A stretch of 64,000 bases of DNA from Nocardioides sp. zg-1230 (GTDB lineage: Bacteria; Actinomycetota; Actinomycetes; Propionibacteriales; Nocardioidaceae): contig NZ_JABJQZ010000008.1 of NCBI RefSeq assembly GCF_013155335.1, forward strand, positions 558,001 through 622,000, read 5' to 3'. A program made the translations under genes and the position numbers. Positions 1 to 10,100 of the stretch are shown piece by piece. Position 1 is the first letter of the stretch, and each line of letters opens with the position of its first letter. The notes below the pieces were generated by a model, which worked only from the letters and a program-made list of their open reading frames with translations, made no database searches and was not told the DNA's origin.

Positions 1-791
1 ACGACCTGGCCGCGCTCACCGAGCAGATCAAGAGCGACGGCGGCACCCCCTGGTGCTTCGGCATCGAGTCCGGCACCGCCACCGGCTGGCCGGCGACCGA
101 CTGGTTCGAGGACCTGATCATGCGCTACGGCGGCGCCGATGTGTACAACGAGTGGATCGCGAACGAGGTCAAGTTCGACTCCGACGTGGTGCGCCAGGCG
201 GCCGACTTCCTCGAGACCAACGTGCTCGCCGAGGGCAGCGTCCCGGGCGGACGCGACTCGATCGCCAGCGTGGCCTTCGGTGACGCCGAGGACACCATGT
301 GGGACGACGAGCCGGGCTGCTGGATGTTCAAGCAGGGCAACTTCGTCGTCTCCGCCGACTTCATGCCGCAGGACGTCGTCGACAACGTCGACGAGCGGAT
401 CGGCGTCTTCGGGTTCCCGCCGGCCGAGGCGGGCGGCGAGAACCCGGTCATGGGTGGCGGCGACCTGGCCACGCTGCTCGAGGACAACGAGGACTCCCGC
501 GCGATGATGGAGATCCTGGCCAACGTGGACCTCGGCACCACGGCGGCACCCGACAGCTCCTTCATCTCGCCGCACACGGAGTTCGACACCTCGCTCTACC
601 CGAGCGACCTCACCCGGCAGATCGCCGACGTGGCCTACCAGGCCGACCCCTTCCTCTTCGACGGGTCGGACCAGATGCCCGGCGAGGTCGGTGCCGGCAG
701 CTTCTGGAAGGAGATGACGGCGTGGATCAGCGACCAGCAGGACCTCGACACCACGCTGACCAACATCGACGACAGCTGGCCCTCCAGCTGA
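1..791 (+). CDS. ABC transporter sugar-binding protein, C-terminal part (alpha-glucoside type)
   Basis: The open frame enters from the left edge and ends at 791, so the signal peptide and first lobe are missing. About 262 residues remain. They include a GCWMFKQGNF segment and a C-terminal stretch with FISPHTEFD and SFWKEMTAW, as in the second lobe of family 1 solute-binding proteins of the AglE kind. Two permease genes follow on the same strand at 892 and 1872, which fixes the role as the extracytoplasmic receptor of a carbohydrate importer. The substrate, an alpha-glucoside such as maltose, trehalose or sucrose, is inferred from family resemblance. A stable hairpin separates it from the permease genes. 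Confidence 0.8.
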   Translation, partial: DLAALTEQIKSDGGTPWCFGIESGTATGWPATDWFEDLIMRYGGADVYNEWIANEVKFDSDVVRQAADFLETNVLAEGSVPGGRDSIASVAFGDAEDTMWDDEPGCWMFKQGNFVVSADFMPQDVVDNVDERIGVFGFPPAEAGGENPVMGGGDLATLLEDNEDSRAMMEILANVDLGTTAAPDSSFISPHTEFDTSLYPSDLTRQIADVAYQADPFLFDGSDQMPGEVGAGSFWKEMTAWISDQQDLDTTLTNIDDSWPSS

Positions 792-801
792 GCGACGCCC
801 G

Positions 802-849
802 CAGGGACGGGGCCGGCTGCCGCACCGCGCGGCCGTCCCCGTCCCCGCA
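802..849 (+). other. intercistronic hairpin between binding-protein and permease genes
   Basis: Arms at 802-813 and 838-849 pair over 12 nt with one mismatch (core GGGACGGGG with CCCCGTCCC), and part of the enclosed sequence can pair further (GGCCG with CGGCC). There is no U-tract, so full termination is unlikely. Hairpins at this place in sugar ABC operons commonly stabilise the upstream message so that the binding protein is made in excess. That role is inferred here. Confidence 0.5.
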
Positions 850-891
850 GCCCTTCACCCCACGTCACGTGCCCCCGCAGGAGCGAGACAC

Positions 892-1875
892 ATGGTCCTG
901 AAGATCCTCAACACCCTGATCACCGTCGGCGTGGGCGTCGCCGCCGCGGTCGTCCTCTACTGGCTCCTCAACAAGATCGCGGAGCTGCTGCCCGGTCCGT
1001 GGGAGGACCGGATCAAGCCCTACCTCTACATCCTCCCCGCCTACGCCGCCCTGGTGTTCTACCTCGTCTACCCCGCCGTCCAGACGGTCGTCTTCAGCTT
1101 CGCGAACGCCCAGAGCACCGAGTGGGTCGGCTGGGACAACTACACCAGTCTCCTGCAGAGCGAGAGCTTCCAGGACACGCTGTTCAACACCCTGCTCTGG
1201 ATGATCGTCGTCCCCGTGGTCGTGGTGGCGCTGGGCCTGGCGATGGCGGTCCTCGCCGACCGGCTCAACCCGAGGTGGGAGCGCACGTCCAAGACCATCA
1301 TCTTCCTGCCCATGGCGATCAGCGCCGTCGGCGCCGGAGTGGTGTGGGGCCTGGTCTACAACTACCGCCCGGAGGGGCGCGAGCAGATCGGCCTGCAGAA
1401 CGCCATCGTCACCGCGCTCGGGTTCGACCCGGTGGCGTGGCTGCAGGTCAGCGAGTTCCACGTCAACAGCTTCTTCCTGATGATCATGCTGATGTGGGCC
1501 CAGGTCGGCTTCGCGATGGTGCTGCTGTCGGCCGCCGTCAAGGGCGTGCCGGAGGACACGCTCGAGGCGGCCCGGATCGACGGTGCCAACGAGCGGGCCA
1601 TCTTCTTCCGGGTCGTCGTGCCGCAGATCTGGGGGACGGTGCTGACCGTCTACGTCACGACCCTCATCGGCGTGATGAAGATCTTCGACATCGTCTACGT
1701 GATGACCAATGGCGGCTTCAACACCAACGTCGTCGGCAACGAGTTCTTCAACCAGCTCTTCAGCAACTTCAACAACGGAGCAGCCGCGGCGATCGTCGTG
1801 ATGCTCATGCTGGCGACGATCCCGATCATGATCTACCAGGTGCGCAACTTCCGTCGTGAGGAGTCGTTGGCATGA
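892..1875 (+). CDS. carbohydrate ABC transporter permease (MalF/AglF type)
   Basis: A 327 aa integral membrane protein. An extra N-terminal membrane segment (residues about 5-25) precedes the usual six. The cytoplasmic EAA loop that docks on the ATPase is clear near residue 225 (EAARIDGANERAIFFRVVVP). It should form the heterodimeric pore with the next gene and import the sugar delivered by the upstream binding protein. It overlaps the next gene by 4 nt (ATGA), so translation is coupled. The start is ATG preceded by GGAGCGAGACAC. No ATPase gene is present in the window. Actinomycete sugar importers often share one MsiK-type ATPase encoded elsewhere. Confidence 0.9.
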   Translation: MVLKILNTLITVGVGVAAAVVLYWLLNKIAELLPGPWEDRIKPYLYILPAYAALVFYLVYPAVQTVVFSFANAQSTEWVGWDNYTSLLQSESFQDTLFNTLLWMIVVPVVVVALGLAMAVLADRLNPRWERTSKTIIFLPMAISAVGAGVVWGLVYNYRPEGREQIGLQNAIVTALGFDPVAWLQVSEFHVNSFFLMIMLMWAQVGFAMVLLSAAVKGVPEDTLEAARIDGANERAIFFRVVVPQIWGTVLTVYVTTLIGVMKIFDIVYVMTNGGFNTNVVGNEFFNQLFSNFNNGAAAAIVVMLMLATIPIMIYQVRNFRREESLA

Positions 1876-2792
1876 CCCAGACACAGACCACGATGGCGGC
1901 GGCCACGCCGACCGAGAAGACGCGCCGCAAAGCCTCCCGGGAGGGACAGCCGCAGAAGGCCGGATGGTTCGCCCGGACCGTCGTCTTCATCCTGTGCTTC
2001 CTGTGGATCGTGCCGGTGGTGGGGCTCTTCCTGACCTCCTTCCGACCGCGCGACGACGCCCAGTCCACGGGCTGGTGGACGATGTTCTGGACCCCTTCGG
2101 CCTGGAGCCGGCTCAGCCTCGACAACTACGTCACCGCCTGGAACGACGCCTCGCTCGGCCAGGCGTTCGTCAACAGCCTGGCGATCGCCCTGCCGGCCAC
2201 CTTCATCCCGGTGCTCGTCGCCGCGTTCGCCGCCTACGCGTTCACCTTCATGGAGTTCCCGGGCCGCAACTTCCTGTTCCTGGCCGTGGTGAGCCTGCTG
2301 GTCGTGCCGAACTACATCGCGTTCGTGCCGATCCTGCGCATCTACAGCGACCTGGAGATCGCCGGAACGTTCCCCGCGGTGTGGCTGGCGCACATCGGCT
2401 TCGGCATGTCGCTGGCGATCTACATCCTGCGCAACTACATGGCGACCCTGCCCAGGAGCCTGATCGAGTCGGCGAAGATCGACGGGGCGAGCCACTTCCA
2501 GACGTTCTTCCGCCTGGTGCTCCCCATGTCTGTGCCGGCGCTCGCGGCCTTCGCCATCTTCCAGTTCCTCTGGGTGTGGAACGACCTCCTGGTGGCGCTC
2601 ATCTTCGTGGGCCCGGGCGACAACGCGCCGATCACGGTCGCCCTGCGCAACAACCTGATGGGCCAGGCGGGCGCGGGTCAGAACCTCGTCACGGCCGGCG
2701 GCTTCCTCTCGATGATCCTGCCGATCGCGGTCTTCCTGATGATGCAGCGCTACTTCGTCCGTGGCCTCACTGCGGGCGCGGTCAAGGGCTGA
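1872..2792 (+). CDS. carbohydrate ABC transporter permease (MalG/AglG type)
   Basis: A 306 aa permease, the second half of the importer. The N-terminal 35 residues are polar, followed by six hydrophobic segments. The EAA loop lies near residue 200 (ESAKIDGASHFQTFFRLVLP). The C terminus ends with RYFVRGLTAGAVKG, as in most MalG-like proteins. The start overlaps the stop of the partner permease by 4 nt. A strong hairpin terminator follows the stop by a few bases, so this is the last gene of the operon. The alpha-glucosidase often linked to Agl systems is not downstream here. Confidence 0.9.
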   Translation: MTQTQTTMAAATPTEKTRRKASREGQPQKAGWFARTVVFILCFLWIVPVVGLFLTSFRPRDDAQSTGWWTMFWTPSAWSRLSLDNYVTAWNDASLGQAFVNSLAIALPATFIPVLVAAFAAYAFTFMEFPGRNFLFLAVVSLLVVPNYIAFVPILRIYSDLEIAGTFPAVWLAHIGFGMSLAIYILRNYMATLPRSLIESAKIDGASHFQTFFRLVLPMSVPALAAFAIFQFLWVWNDLLVALIFVGPGDNAPITVALRNNLMGQAGAGQNLVTAGGFLSMILPIAVFLMMQRYFVRGLTAGAVKG

Positions 2793-2795
2793 GCA

Positions 2796-2838
2796 GCCAC
2801 CGTCGTCGCCCGGCATCGCGCCGGGCGACGACGGTGGC
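2796..2838. terminator. 19-bp stem terminator between convergent genes
   Basis: Arms GCCACCGTCGTCGCCCGGC (2796-2814) and its exact complement (2820-2838) flank the 5-nt loop ATCGC. It starts 4 nt after the permease stop and ends 27 nt before the 3' end of the convergent DUF1707 gene, so it can serve both strands. There is no long T-run, as is usual in actinomycetes. Confidence 0.8.
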
Positions 2839-2864
2839 GTCGGGCGTCGGTGGCGTCGCGACGC

Positions 2865-3512
2865 TCAGTACGTGCCGAGGTACTTCTTCGGCGTGCCCGG
2901 CGCGGGTTGTCGCTGCACCGTGACCGAGCCCATGAGGGCCATGCCGCGGATCCGGACGACCGGTGAGCCGGGGCCGACCTCGGCGGGGACCTTGTCCTTG
3001 GCCTGGTTGAACTCGCCCATGATCGGGGTGCCGTCCATGACGACGTGCATGTCGGCCGGGACGATCACCTTGACCTCACCCATGATCGCGCTGGCGTTGA
3101 CGAGCGTCTCGTGGGCCGAGAGCTGTGCCTGGCGCAGGTCGATCAGCACCGAGCCCATCATCGCGAACGCGCTGTGGTGCTCGGGCACCGACCAGACTCC
3201 CTGGCGCTTGCACTCGCTCATGATCGCGACGGACGAGTTGTGCCCGACGGCCGGTGCCGACGACGGCGTACGCCGCACGGGCGAGGCGGCCGGTGGCGCG
3301 ACCGGGCCGGCGGCCTGCAGGTCGAGCGTGATCGGCACGAGCTCGCCGTAGGTCTTGGCCTGCCACGTCAGCTCGAGGCGCTCCTCGAGCTCGTCGAGGT
3401 CGATGCGGCCCTCCCCCGCGGCGTCGCGCAGCACGTCGGCGACGCGCTGGCGGTCGGCGTCGGAGATGCGCATCTGCGACGGGTCGTGCGGGCGGTTCTC
3501 GATCTCCCCCAT
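2865..3512 (-). CDS. DUF1707 and LiaF-like cell-wall stress domain protein
   Basis: A 215 aa protein. Residues about 13-65 (RISDADRQRVADVLRDAAGE, then LDELEERL) match the DUF1707 SHOCT-like N-terminal domain common in actinomycetes. The C-terminal half holds short beta-type repeats around the motif IMGEVKV/IMGEFN/LMGSVTV, typical of the LiaF-like domain of cell-wall-active antibiotic response proteins. No membrane segment is evident, so it is probably cytoplasmic or membrane-associated. AGCCTA at 3519-3524 gives a TAGGCT -10 box six nt before the ATG, indicating a leaderless transcript. Its exact role is not known. Confidence 0.8.
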   Translation of the reverse strand: MGEIENRPHDPSQMRISDADRQRVADVLRDAAGEGRIDLDELEERLELTWQAKTYGELVPITLDLQAAGPVAPPAASPVRRTPSSAPAVGHNSSVAIMSECKRQGVWSVPEHHSAFAMMGSVLIDLRQAQLSAHETLVNASAIMGEVKVIVPADMHVVMDGTPIMGEFNQAKDKVPAEVGPGSPVVRIRGMALMGSVTVQRQPAPGTPKKYLGTY

Positions 3513-3679
3513 GGCTCCAGCCTAGCGAGCAGCAGAGGTCCCGACCCGTGACGGGCGTCAGGGACCGCGCCACGCGAGGCGTCACCCGGTTGCGGGAAAT
3601 GCATGGACAAAGCCGACCCGGCGGTCGGACGCTGGAGGACGATGTCTCGGGCCCTGCACCAGCGGCTGCCGGAGGTGAG

Positions 3680-6589
3680 ATGGGCGCACTACCGAGCCCG
3701 GACCTGCCGCCGGGCGCGCACCAGGACCTGGCCCGGGCCCTGCACGAGCTGCACCACCGGGCCGGCTGGCCCAGCCTGCGGGCGCTGGCCCGCCGCACCG
3801 GGGTCTCCCACACCACGGTCTCCAAGGTGCTCTCCAGCAGCGTCCTGCCGCCGTGGGGCACGGTGGAGCTCCTCGTGGAGGCGATGGGTGGCGACCGGTC
3901 GCGGTTCCATGCCCTGTGGCTCGCCGCGTCGTCGACGGACGACGAAGCGCCTCCTCCCCCGCCTCCCGGGATCGCCGGTCGGCGCGCCGAGCTCGCCGTC
4001 GTACGCCACCACCTGGACGGGGACGGCGGCCTCCTGGTGGTGACCGGTGAGGCCGGCATCGGCAAGTCCACGCTCGTGGACGCAGCCGCTGCCCTCGCGG
4101 ACGGCCACGTGGCGGTCGGGCGCTGCCTGCCGTTCGCCACCGAGGTCCCGCTGATGCCGATCGTGGAGCTGGTGCGGTCGATCCACGACTCGGACGGCGG
4201 CCGGTGGATCGACGAGGCCCTGTCCGGCTGTCCCGGCTACGCGCGCGACGCACTCGCGCGGCTGCTGCCGGAGCTCGGCGGCGACGCAGTCACCACCGAG
4301 GACCTGGACTTCGCCCAGCAGCACCTGTACGCCGCCGTCGCGGCGGTGCTCGCCCGGCTGGCGGCGCTGCGTCCCCTCGCGCTGGTGGTCGAGGACCTGC
4401 ACGTGTCTGACGCCACGACCCTCGACCTCCTGGAGTACGTCCTCTCGCGCGACCCCCACGTGCCGGTCGCGGTGACGTGGCGCGTGGACGACCCGAAGGT
4501 CCCCCGGTGGCGCGGCGAGTGGTTGGCCCGCATGCAGGCCCTCCCCGGGACCCGGACCGTCCCCCTGGGCCCGCTGACCCTGGAGGAGACACGGGACCAG
4601 CTCCGCCTGGCCGGGTGGCTCGGCGGCGCCCCGGACCGGGTCCAGCGGATCCACCGCAGGTCGCGTGGACATCCGCTCTTCACCGCACACCTCGCCATCC
4701 AGGGCGACGACCCCACCCTCCCGCCGCTCCTGGCCGACCTCCTCGACCGGCGCCTCGGCGACCTCTCGCCGGACCAGGACCGGGTCGCCACCGCACTCGG
4801 GGTGGCCGACGGTCCGGTCGACGTCGAGCTGCTGGCGGACGCGACCAACCTCGACGAGGACGCCGTCCTGGTGGCGCTCCGGCAGCTGGCGGCGCGGCAC
4901 CTGGTGAGCGTGGGTCCCACCGACAAGGTCCGGTTGGCGCACCCCCTGCTCGCCGAGGCTGCTCGTCGCCGACTGCTCCCGGGCGAGGTACGGCGACTGC
5001 ACCGCACGTTCGCGGAGCTTCTCGGGCGCGGTGGCGGGGCGGACCCGGCCGTGGTCGCCGAGCACTGGCGGCTCTCGGGCGGGACGTCGGAGGAGGCCCG
5101 GTGGCGAGCCGCCGCCGCCCGTCAGGCGCGACGCCGCACCGACCCGCGTTCGGAGGCGGACCACTGGCTGCGCATCCTCGACCTGGGTCGCCAGCACGTC
5201 GTGGCACCCGAAGGCCTGGTCACCGCCTGGTTGTCCGCCTTCGACGCGCTGCAGCTCTCGGGCCGCCTGGAGGCCTGCGCGGCGCTGGTCGACGACGCGC
5301 AGCCGGACGTCGACGCGCTCCCCGACGAGCAGGCCGCCAAGGTGATCCGCCGCGCGGCGCACGTTGCCTGGCTGGTCGGGGACGACCCGGAGGCCTCCCT
5401 CGAGCTGACCGACCGCGCTCTCGCGCGTCTGGCCGGGCACCCCGTCGGCGCCGGCCTGGTCCACGTCCTCGACCAGCGCGCCAACGCCCTGATGGACCTG
5501 GCCCGCTACGACGAGGCGACACGCGACCTGCAGCGCGCGCTCGATGTCAGCACCGAGCTCGACGACGACGCGCTCTACTTCCAGACCGCTGCCACCCTGG
5601 GCTGGCACGTGGGTCACCTCGGCGACCTCGCTGCGGCCCTCGACCTCTTCCGCCGGGCGCGGAGCCGGGTGCGCGGCACGGCCGGGCCGTGGCGCGAGGC
5701 AGACCTCGCGATGATGCAGACCGACGTGCTCCTGCAGCACCACCGCCCGCCCCACGAGGTCGAGGAGGCCGCCCGGCGGGTGCTGGACCTCGCGCGCGAG
5801 TGGCAGCTCGACTTCCACCTGCTCACGCTGGTGAAGGCGAACGTCGTGGAGGCGTACCTCGACGCCGGCCGGGCGAGCGACGCCGCTGCCCGCCTCGTCG
5901 ACGTGCCCCGGTCGCAGAGCTACGACGACTGGCCGGGGCAGTGGGTCTCGGCACGACTCGACATCGTCCAAGGGCGGACCGAGGACGCGATCCGGACCAT
6001 GCGCGGACTGGTCAAGGTCGGCGGCAGCCCGCGCAACCGGCTGAACCGGGCCGTGTGGGAGGCGACCGCCCTGCTGTGGCAGGAGGAGCCCGAGCAGGCG
6101 TGGGCGGTCCTGCACGAACCGCTCGAGGCGTTCCTCGACTCTCCCGGGATCGTCGACTACTGGCTCGCCTTCCTGGTGCTCGCCCGTGCCGTGGCCGACA
6201 TGCGCACGCCCGAGGGCCTGCCGGCGGCGCCCGCGCCGGCACTCGAGTCGCTCGAGGTGCTCGAGGTGCTCGAGGACCTCCGTCGGCGGGCCCGTCTCGA
6301 CCCGCTGGACCCGCAGCGGTCGTCAGCCGGGGTCGCAGCCGGCGCGACCTGGGACGTCGAGCTCCAGCGGGCCCGCGGCGCCGACACCGTGGACCAGTGG
6401 TCGCGCGCCGCGACCGCCTGGGGCCACCTCGGTCGACCACACGCGGCGGCCTACTGCCGCTGGCGTGCCGCCCAGGTCGCGCTCCGCGAAGGTCGGGGCG
6501 TCGTCGCCGCGCGGTTGCTGCGGCGCGCTGCGAACGATGCCCGCGAGCACGTCCCGCTGTCCCGGGTGATCGCCGAGACGTCCCCGTGA
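3680..6589 (+). CDS. HTH - AAA/STAND ATPase - TPR regulator, paralogue 1
   Basis: A 969 aa protein of three parts. An N-terminal XRE-like helix-turn-helix lies at residues about 33-65 (LARRTGVSHTTVSKVL). An AAA_16-type ATPase begins near residue 97, with Walker A GEAGIGKS (124-131) and Walker B ALVVEDLH near 235. A long alpha-helical TPR-like region fills the rest. The C-terminal block AYCRWRAAQVALREGR is shared with two paralogues at 7176 and 11900. The ATG at 3680 was chosen because GGAGG precedes it by 4 nt and the paralogues start at the same point (GALPSPDLPPG). An upstream in-frame start at 3548 lacks conservation. The layout resembles LuxR LAL regulators, but the DNA-binding domain is at the opposite end. 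It is probably an ATP-gated transcription regulator; its target is unknown. Confidence 0.75.
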   Translation: MGALPSPDLPPGAHQDLARALHELHHRAGWPSLRALARRTGVSHTTVSKVLSSSVLPPWGTVELLVEAMGGDRSRFHALWLAASSTDDEAPPPPPPGIAGRRAELAVVRHHLDGDGGLLVVTGEAGIGKSTLVDAAAALADGHVAVGRCLPFATEVPLMPIVELVRSIHDSDGGRWIDEALSGCPGYARDALARLLPELGGDAVTTEDLDFAQQHLYAAVAAVLARLAALRPLALVVEDLHVSDATTLDLLEYVLSRDPHVPVAVTWRVDDPKVPRWRGEWLARMQALPGTRTVPLGPLTLEETRDQLRLAGWLGGAPDRVQRIHRRSRGHPLFTAHLAIQGDDPTLPPLLADLLDRRLGDLSPDQDRVATALGVADGPVDVELLADATNLDEDAVLVALRQLAARHLVSVGPTDKVRLAHPLLAEAARRRLLPGEVRRLHRTFAELLGRGGGADPAVVAEHWRLSGGTSEEARWRAAAARQARRRTDPRSEADHWLRILDLGRQHVVAPEGLVTAWLSAFDALQLSGRLEACAALVDDAQPDVDALPDEQAAKVIRRAAHVAWLVGDDPEASLELTDRALARLAGHPVGAGLVHVLDQRANALMDLARYDEATRDLQRALDVSTELDDDALYFQTAATLGWHVGHLGDLAAALDLFRRARSRVRGTAGPWREADLAMMQTDVLLQHHRPPHEVEEAARRVLDLAREWQLDFHLLTLVKANVVEAYLDAGRASDAAARLVDVPRSQSYDDWPGQWVSARLDIVQGRTEDAIRTMRGLVKVGGSPRNRLNRAVWEATALLWQEEPEQAWAVLHEPLEAFLDSPGIVDYWLAFLVLARAVADMRTPEGLPAAPAPALESLEVLEVLEDLRRRARLDPLDPQRSSAGVAAGATWDVELQRARGADTVDQWSRAATAWGHLGRPHAAAYCRWRAAQVALREGRGVVAARLLRRAANDAREHVPLSRVIAETSP

Positions 6590-6599
6590 GGACGAGGAC

Positions 6600-6627
6600 G
6601 GATCCCTGCCCCGGAGGGCAGGGATCC
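6600..6627 (+). terminator. hairpin terminator after paralogue 1
   Basis: Perfect 11-bp stem GGATCCCTGCC (6600-6610) with GGCAGGGATCC (6617-6627) and loop CCGGAG, starting 11 nt after the stop of the upstream gene. Confidence 0.7.
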
Positions 6628-6653
6628 ATCGGGCGGACTCGGCCAAGGGACGA

Positions 6654-6682
6654 GGCCGGGCGCCCCCCGACGGCACCCGGCC
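6654..6682 (-). terminator. hairpin at 3' end of lipoprotein gene
   Basis: Arms GGCCGGGCGCC (6654-6664) and GGCACCCGGCC (6672-6682) pair with one G-U type mismatch. It lies about 10 nt beyond the minus-strand lipoprotein stop and is probably its terminator. Confidence 0.55.
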
Positions 6683-6691
6683 CTTCCCGCC

Positions 6692-6982
6692 TCACAGACC
6701 GTTGTCCCCGAAGTCCAACCTGGCGAGGTTCCGTTCCTCGGGCGGGTCGGCCTGGTGCTTCTTCGCCGCACGCTTGCCGTACTCGTCGTCGAACTGGTAG
6801 CGGTTGCCCGAGGTGTGGTCGGGCACGGGGGCCTTGTCCGTCTTCTTCTCGACCTTGTCGCGGCTGATGTCCTGCGCCGGCGGGTCGAGGTCGGCGCCGC
6901 AGGCCGCGAGGCCCGGCAGGACGACGGCTGCCACGGCGCAGGCAGCGAGCCGGCGGCGGATGGCGTGCGAGTTCTCGTTCAT
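6692..6982 (-). CDS. small lipoprotein of unknown function
   Basis: A 96 aa protein with a short basic N terminus, a hydrophobic stretch and a lipobox ending at Cys28 (PGLAAC), so it should be lipid-anchored outside the membrane. The mature part is very polar and rich in Asp, Lys and Glu (RDKVEKKTDKAP), with no domain I recognise. The ATG at 6982 was chosen because AAGGGA lies 8 nt upstream and the signal peptide begins there. It is transcribed against the two large ATPase genes on either side. Confidence 0.7.
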   Translation of the reverse strand: MNENSHAIRRRLAACAVAAVVLPGLAACGADLDPPAQDISRDKVEKKTDKAPVPDHTSGNRYQFDDEYGKRAAKKHQADPPEERNLARLDFGDNGL

Positions 6983-7175
6983 GGTGTGTCCCTTCGTGGT
7001 CCGGTCCTGGGTGGACCGGGGTCGTTCCTCCACGGTGGGACCGCTGGGCGTGCGGTTGACACGGGTTGACGAACGCTGACACCGCGTCCGCCGCCGGTCT
7101 GGACCGGCTGCCCGGGACGCATCTGGACAACCCCGCTCCCCCGGGTCGATCCTGAGGGGGACCCTGGGAGGGCCG

Positions 7176-10100
7176 ATGGGCCTGCTGCACCAGCCCGAGC
7201 TCGAGCCCGGACCACACCGCGAGCTCGTCGACGCTCTGCACCGCCTGCACCACGAGGCAGGACGGCCCAGCGTCCGTGCCATCGGCCGCCGAGCGGGGTG
7301 CTCGCACACCACCGTCTACCACCTGTTCACGCATCCGCGACTACCTGCGTGGTCGCTGGTCGAGGTGGTGGTGCCGGCACTCGGCGGCGACCCCGCCGAC
7401 TTCCGGGACCTCTGGCTGGCCGCGACCGCGGACGGCGCCCGGCACCTGCCCCCTCCCGCCCGGACCATCGCGGGCCGCCGCGCCGAGCTGCTCGTCGTAC
7501 GCCGTCACCTCGAGGCCGGTGGTGGCCTGCTGGTGGTCACCGGCGAGCCGGGCATCGGCAAGACGACCGTCATGACGGCGGCGTCGCAGCAGGTCTCGAC
7601 CTTCGTGGCACGAGCGGGTGGGGTGCCGATCCTCGCCGACGCGCCCTTCGCGCTCGTCGCCGACGCGCTGCGACAGGTCTGGCTCGATGACGAGGGTCGG
7701 TGGTTCGGGGAGGCGCTGGGCCGGTGTCCCGCCTTCGTGCCTGCGGCGCTGGCCAGGATCCTGCCGGAGGTCGGGGCGCCGGGCCGCGACGTGGACGACC
7801 GCTTCGCGACCGCTCGCCTCTTCGCGGCGATCGAGTCCACGCTCGCCGCGCTCGCCTCGTTCCGCCCGCTGGCGCTGGTCCTCGAGGACCTGCACTGGTC
7901 CGACCCCAGCTCGCGCGGCTTCGTCGAACGGCACGTCGTCGGCGGCAGGGGCGTCCCGATCGTCGCCAGCATGCGCACCGGCGAGTCCGCAGAGGCCGAC
8001 GGGTGGCTGGTCCGCGTGCGTCGTGAGGCGGCCCTGGTCCTCAACCTGGCCCCGCTGACCCTCAAGGAGACCCGCGATCAGCTGCGCCTCCTCATCGGGC
8101 CACGACTGCGGCGCGGCGACGTCGAGCGGGTCCACGGGCTCAGCCGGGGAGTGCCGTTGTTCACCGAGGAGCTGGTGCGCTCGCCGAGTGCCGACGCCGT
8201 GCCGGAGCCGGTGGCCGAGCTGCTGTCCCGACAGGTCGACCACCTGAGCCCGAGCGCGCGGGCGGTGCTCCTCGTCGCAGCGCTCGCCGACCGCCCCCTG
8301 CCCGCGGGGCTGGTCGCGGACGCGACGTCGATGGACCGGCCCGAGCTCACCGACGCCCTGCGAGAGCTGGTCTCCTGCCACCTGCTCGCCGACCCGTACA
8401 CGACGGCCGACGTCACCGTCCGGCACCCGCTGCTCGCTGCCACCGTGCGGGCCCGGCTCGTGCCGGGAGAGGCGGCCCCGGTGCATCGCAGGCTGGCCTC
8501 CGTCCTCGCCGCGACAGCGCGCCCGTCGCCGGCCGAGGTCGCCGAGCACTGGCGCGGCGCCGGCGACCCCCGGGAGGAGCTGCGCTGGCGCGTCGCCGCG
8601 GGTCGAGCGGCCTGCGACGGGCTGGCCCGCGACGAGGAGGCGGTCCACTGGGAGCGCGCCCTGGACCTCTGGCCCGAGGACGGCCCGGCTCCCGCGGAAG
8701 CGGGGACGACGAGGTCGGAGCTGCTCCTCGAGCTCGTCCACGCCATGATCGGGTCCGGGCGAACGGAGCAGGCGCGGTCACGGGTGGCGGAGGCGTTGTC
8801 GCTGGCTGGGGTCGTGCCCCGTGCCGACCACGCGCTGGCGCTGAGGCGCGCCAGCCAGGTGATGGCCGACGTCGACGCGGAGGCAGCCGTGCGGCTCGCC
8901 GACGAGGCGATCGCCGTGCTGACCGAGCTCGGCGACCGCGTCACCCTGGTGCGCGCCCTGGGCGACAAGTCCTGCGCGCTGCGCGGCGCCGGGAGGTACG
9001 ACGACGCCTACCCCGTGGTCGACCAGGCACTGGCGGTCAGCGCCGAGCTCGACGACCTGGCTCTCCGCCGCGGCGCGCTGATCGAGCGGGCGTGGCTCGA
9101 CGTCGCCGCGGGACACACGCTCGCGGGGCTGCGCGCGGCACGGGAGGCGAGGACCATGCTCGTGGAGGACGACCCGTTCAGCGACGTCTGGCTCGGCACC
9201 TACCACACCGACCTGCTCCTGATGCTGTGCGCGCCGGCAGACGACGTCGCCGACGCGGCCGACCCCGGCCTGGCCGCGGTGCGCGCGGCCGGGATCGAGT
9301 CCTGGGTGCTCAGCACGCTCCTGCTGTGCAACGTGGCCGAGGCCCGCATCCATGCGGGAGCCGTCGGCAGCGCCTCACGTCTGGTCCGGCCCCGCACCCG
9401 GGACGTGCCGCAGCAGGGCACCCGCTTCTTCCACCTCCTCCGCGCGTGGATCGAGGTGCTGCGCGGCGACCTGGAGGCCGCGGACCGACGTCTCGAGACC
9501 CTGACCCGGCTGGAGTTCGGCGTCAGCGCCCACCTGCAGGGGGTGGTGAGCGTGCAGGCGTTGTGCGACCTGTGGCGGGGCCTGCCGGTGCAGGCACTCG
9601 AGCGCATCGGCGACCGCATCGCCGGCGAGACCGCCACGTCGTGGTCTCCCTACACCGGGACCCTCCTGTGCCTGGCCGCCCGGGCCGCAGCCGACGTCGC
9701 CGAGGCCGACCCCACCCGGCGTCCCGTCCTCGCGGCCCGGCTCGCGGAGTGGCAGCACCAGTGGTCCGCAGATCCGCTCGGGCCGGACGCACCACACGCC
9801 GCAGCCCCCGCCGCGCGGAGCACGTGGCGCGCCGAGCTGGCGCGGCTCCACGGTGTCGCCCAGCTGCAGCACTGGGCCGGGGCGGCCGAGCAGTGGGACC
9901 TCGTCGGTCGCCCCCACGAGGCGGCGTACTGCCGCTGGCGGGCGGCCAAGCTCGCGCTGCTCGAGGGCCGCGGCACGCTCGCCGGCCGCCTGCTGCGCCG
10001 TGCCCACGCGCAGGCGCGCGGGCACGTGCCGCTCCTCGGCGTGATCGACCGCACCCGAGCCGCGGTCAGCGCTCCCGTCAGCGCCCCCGTCAGCGCCCCC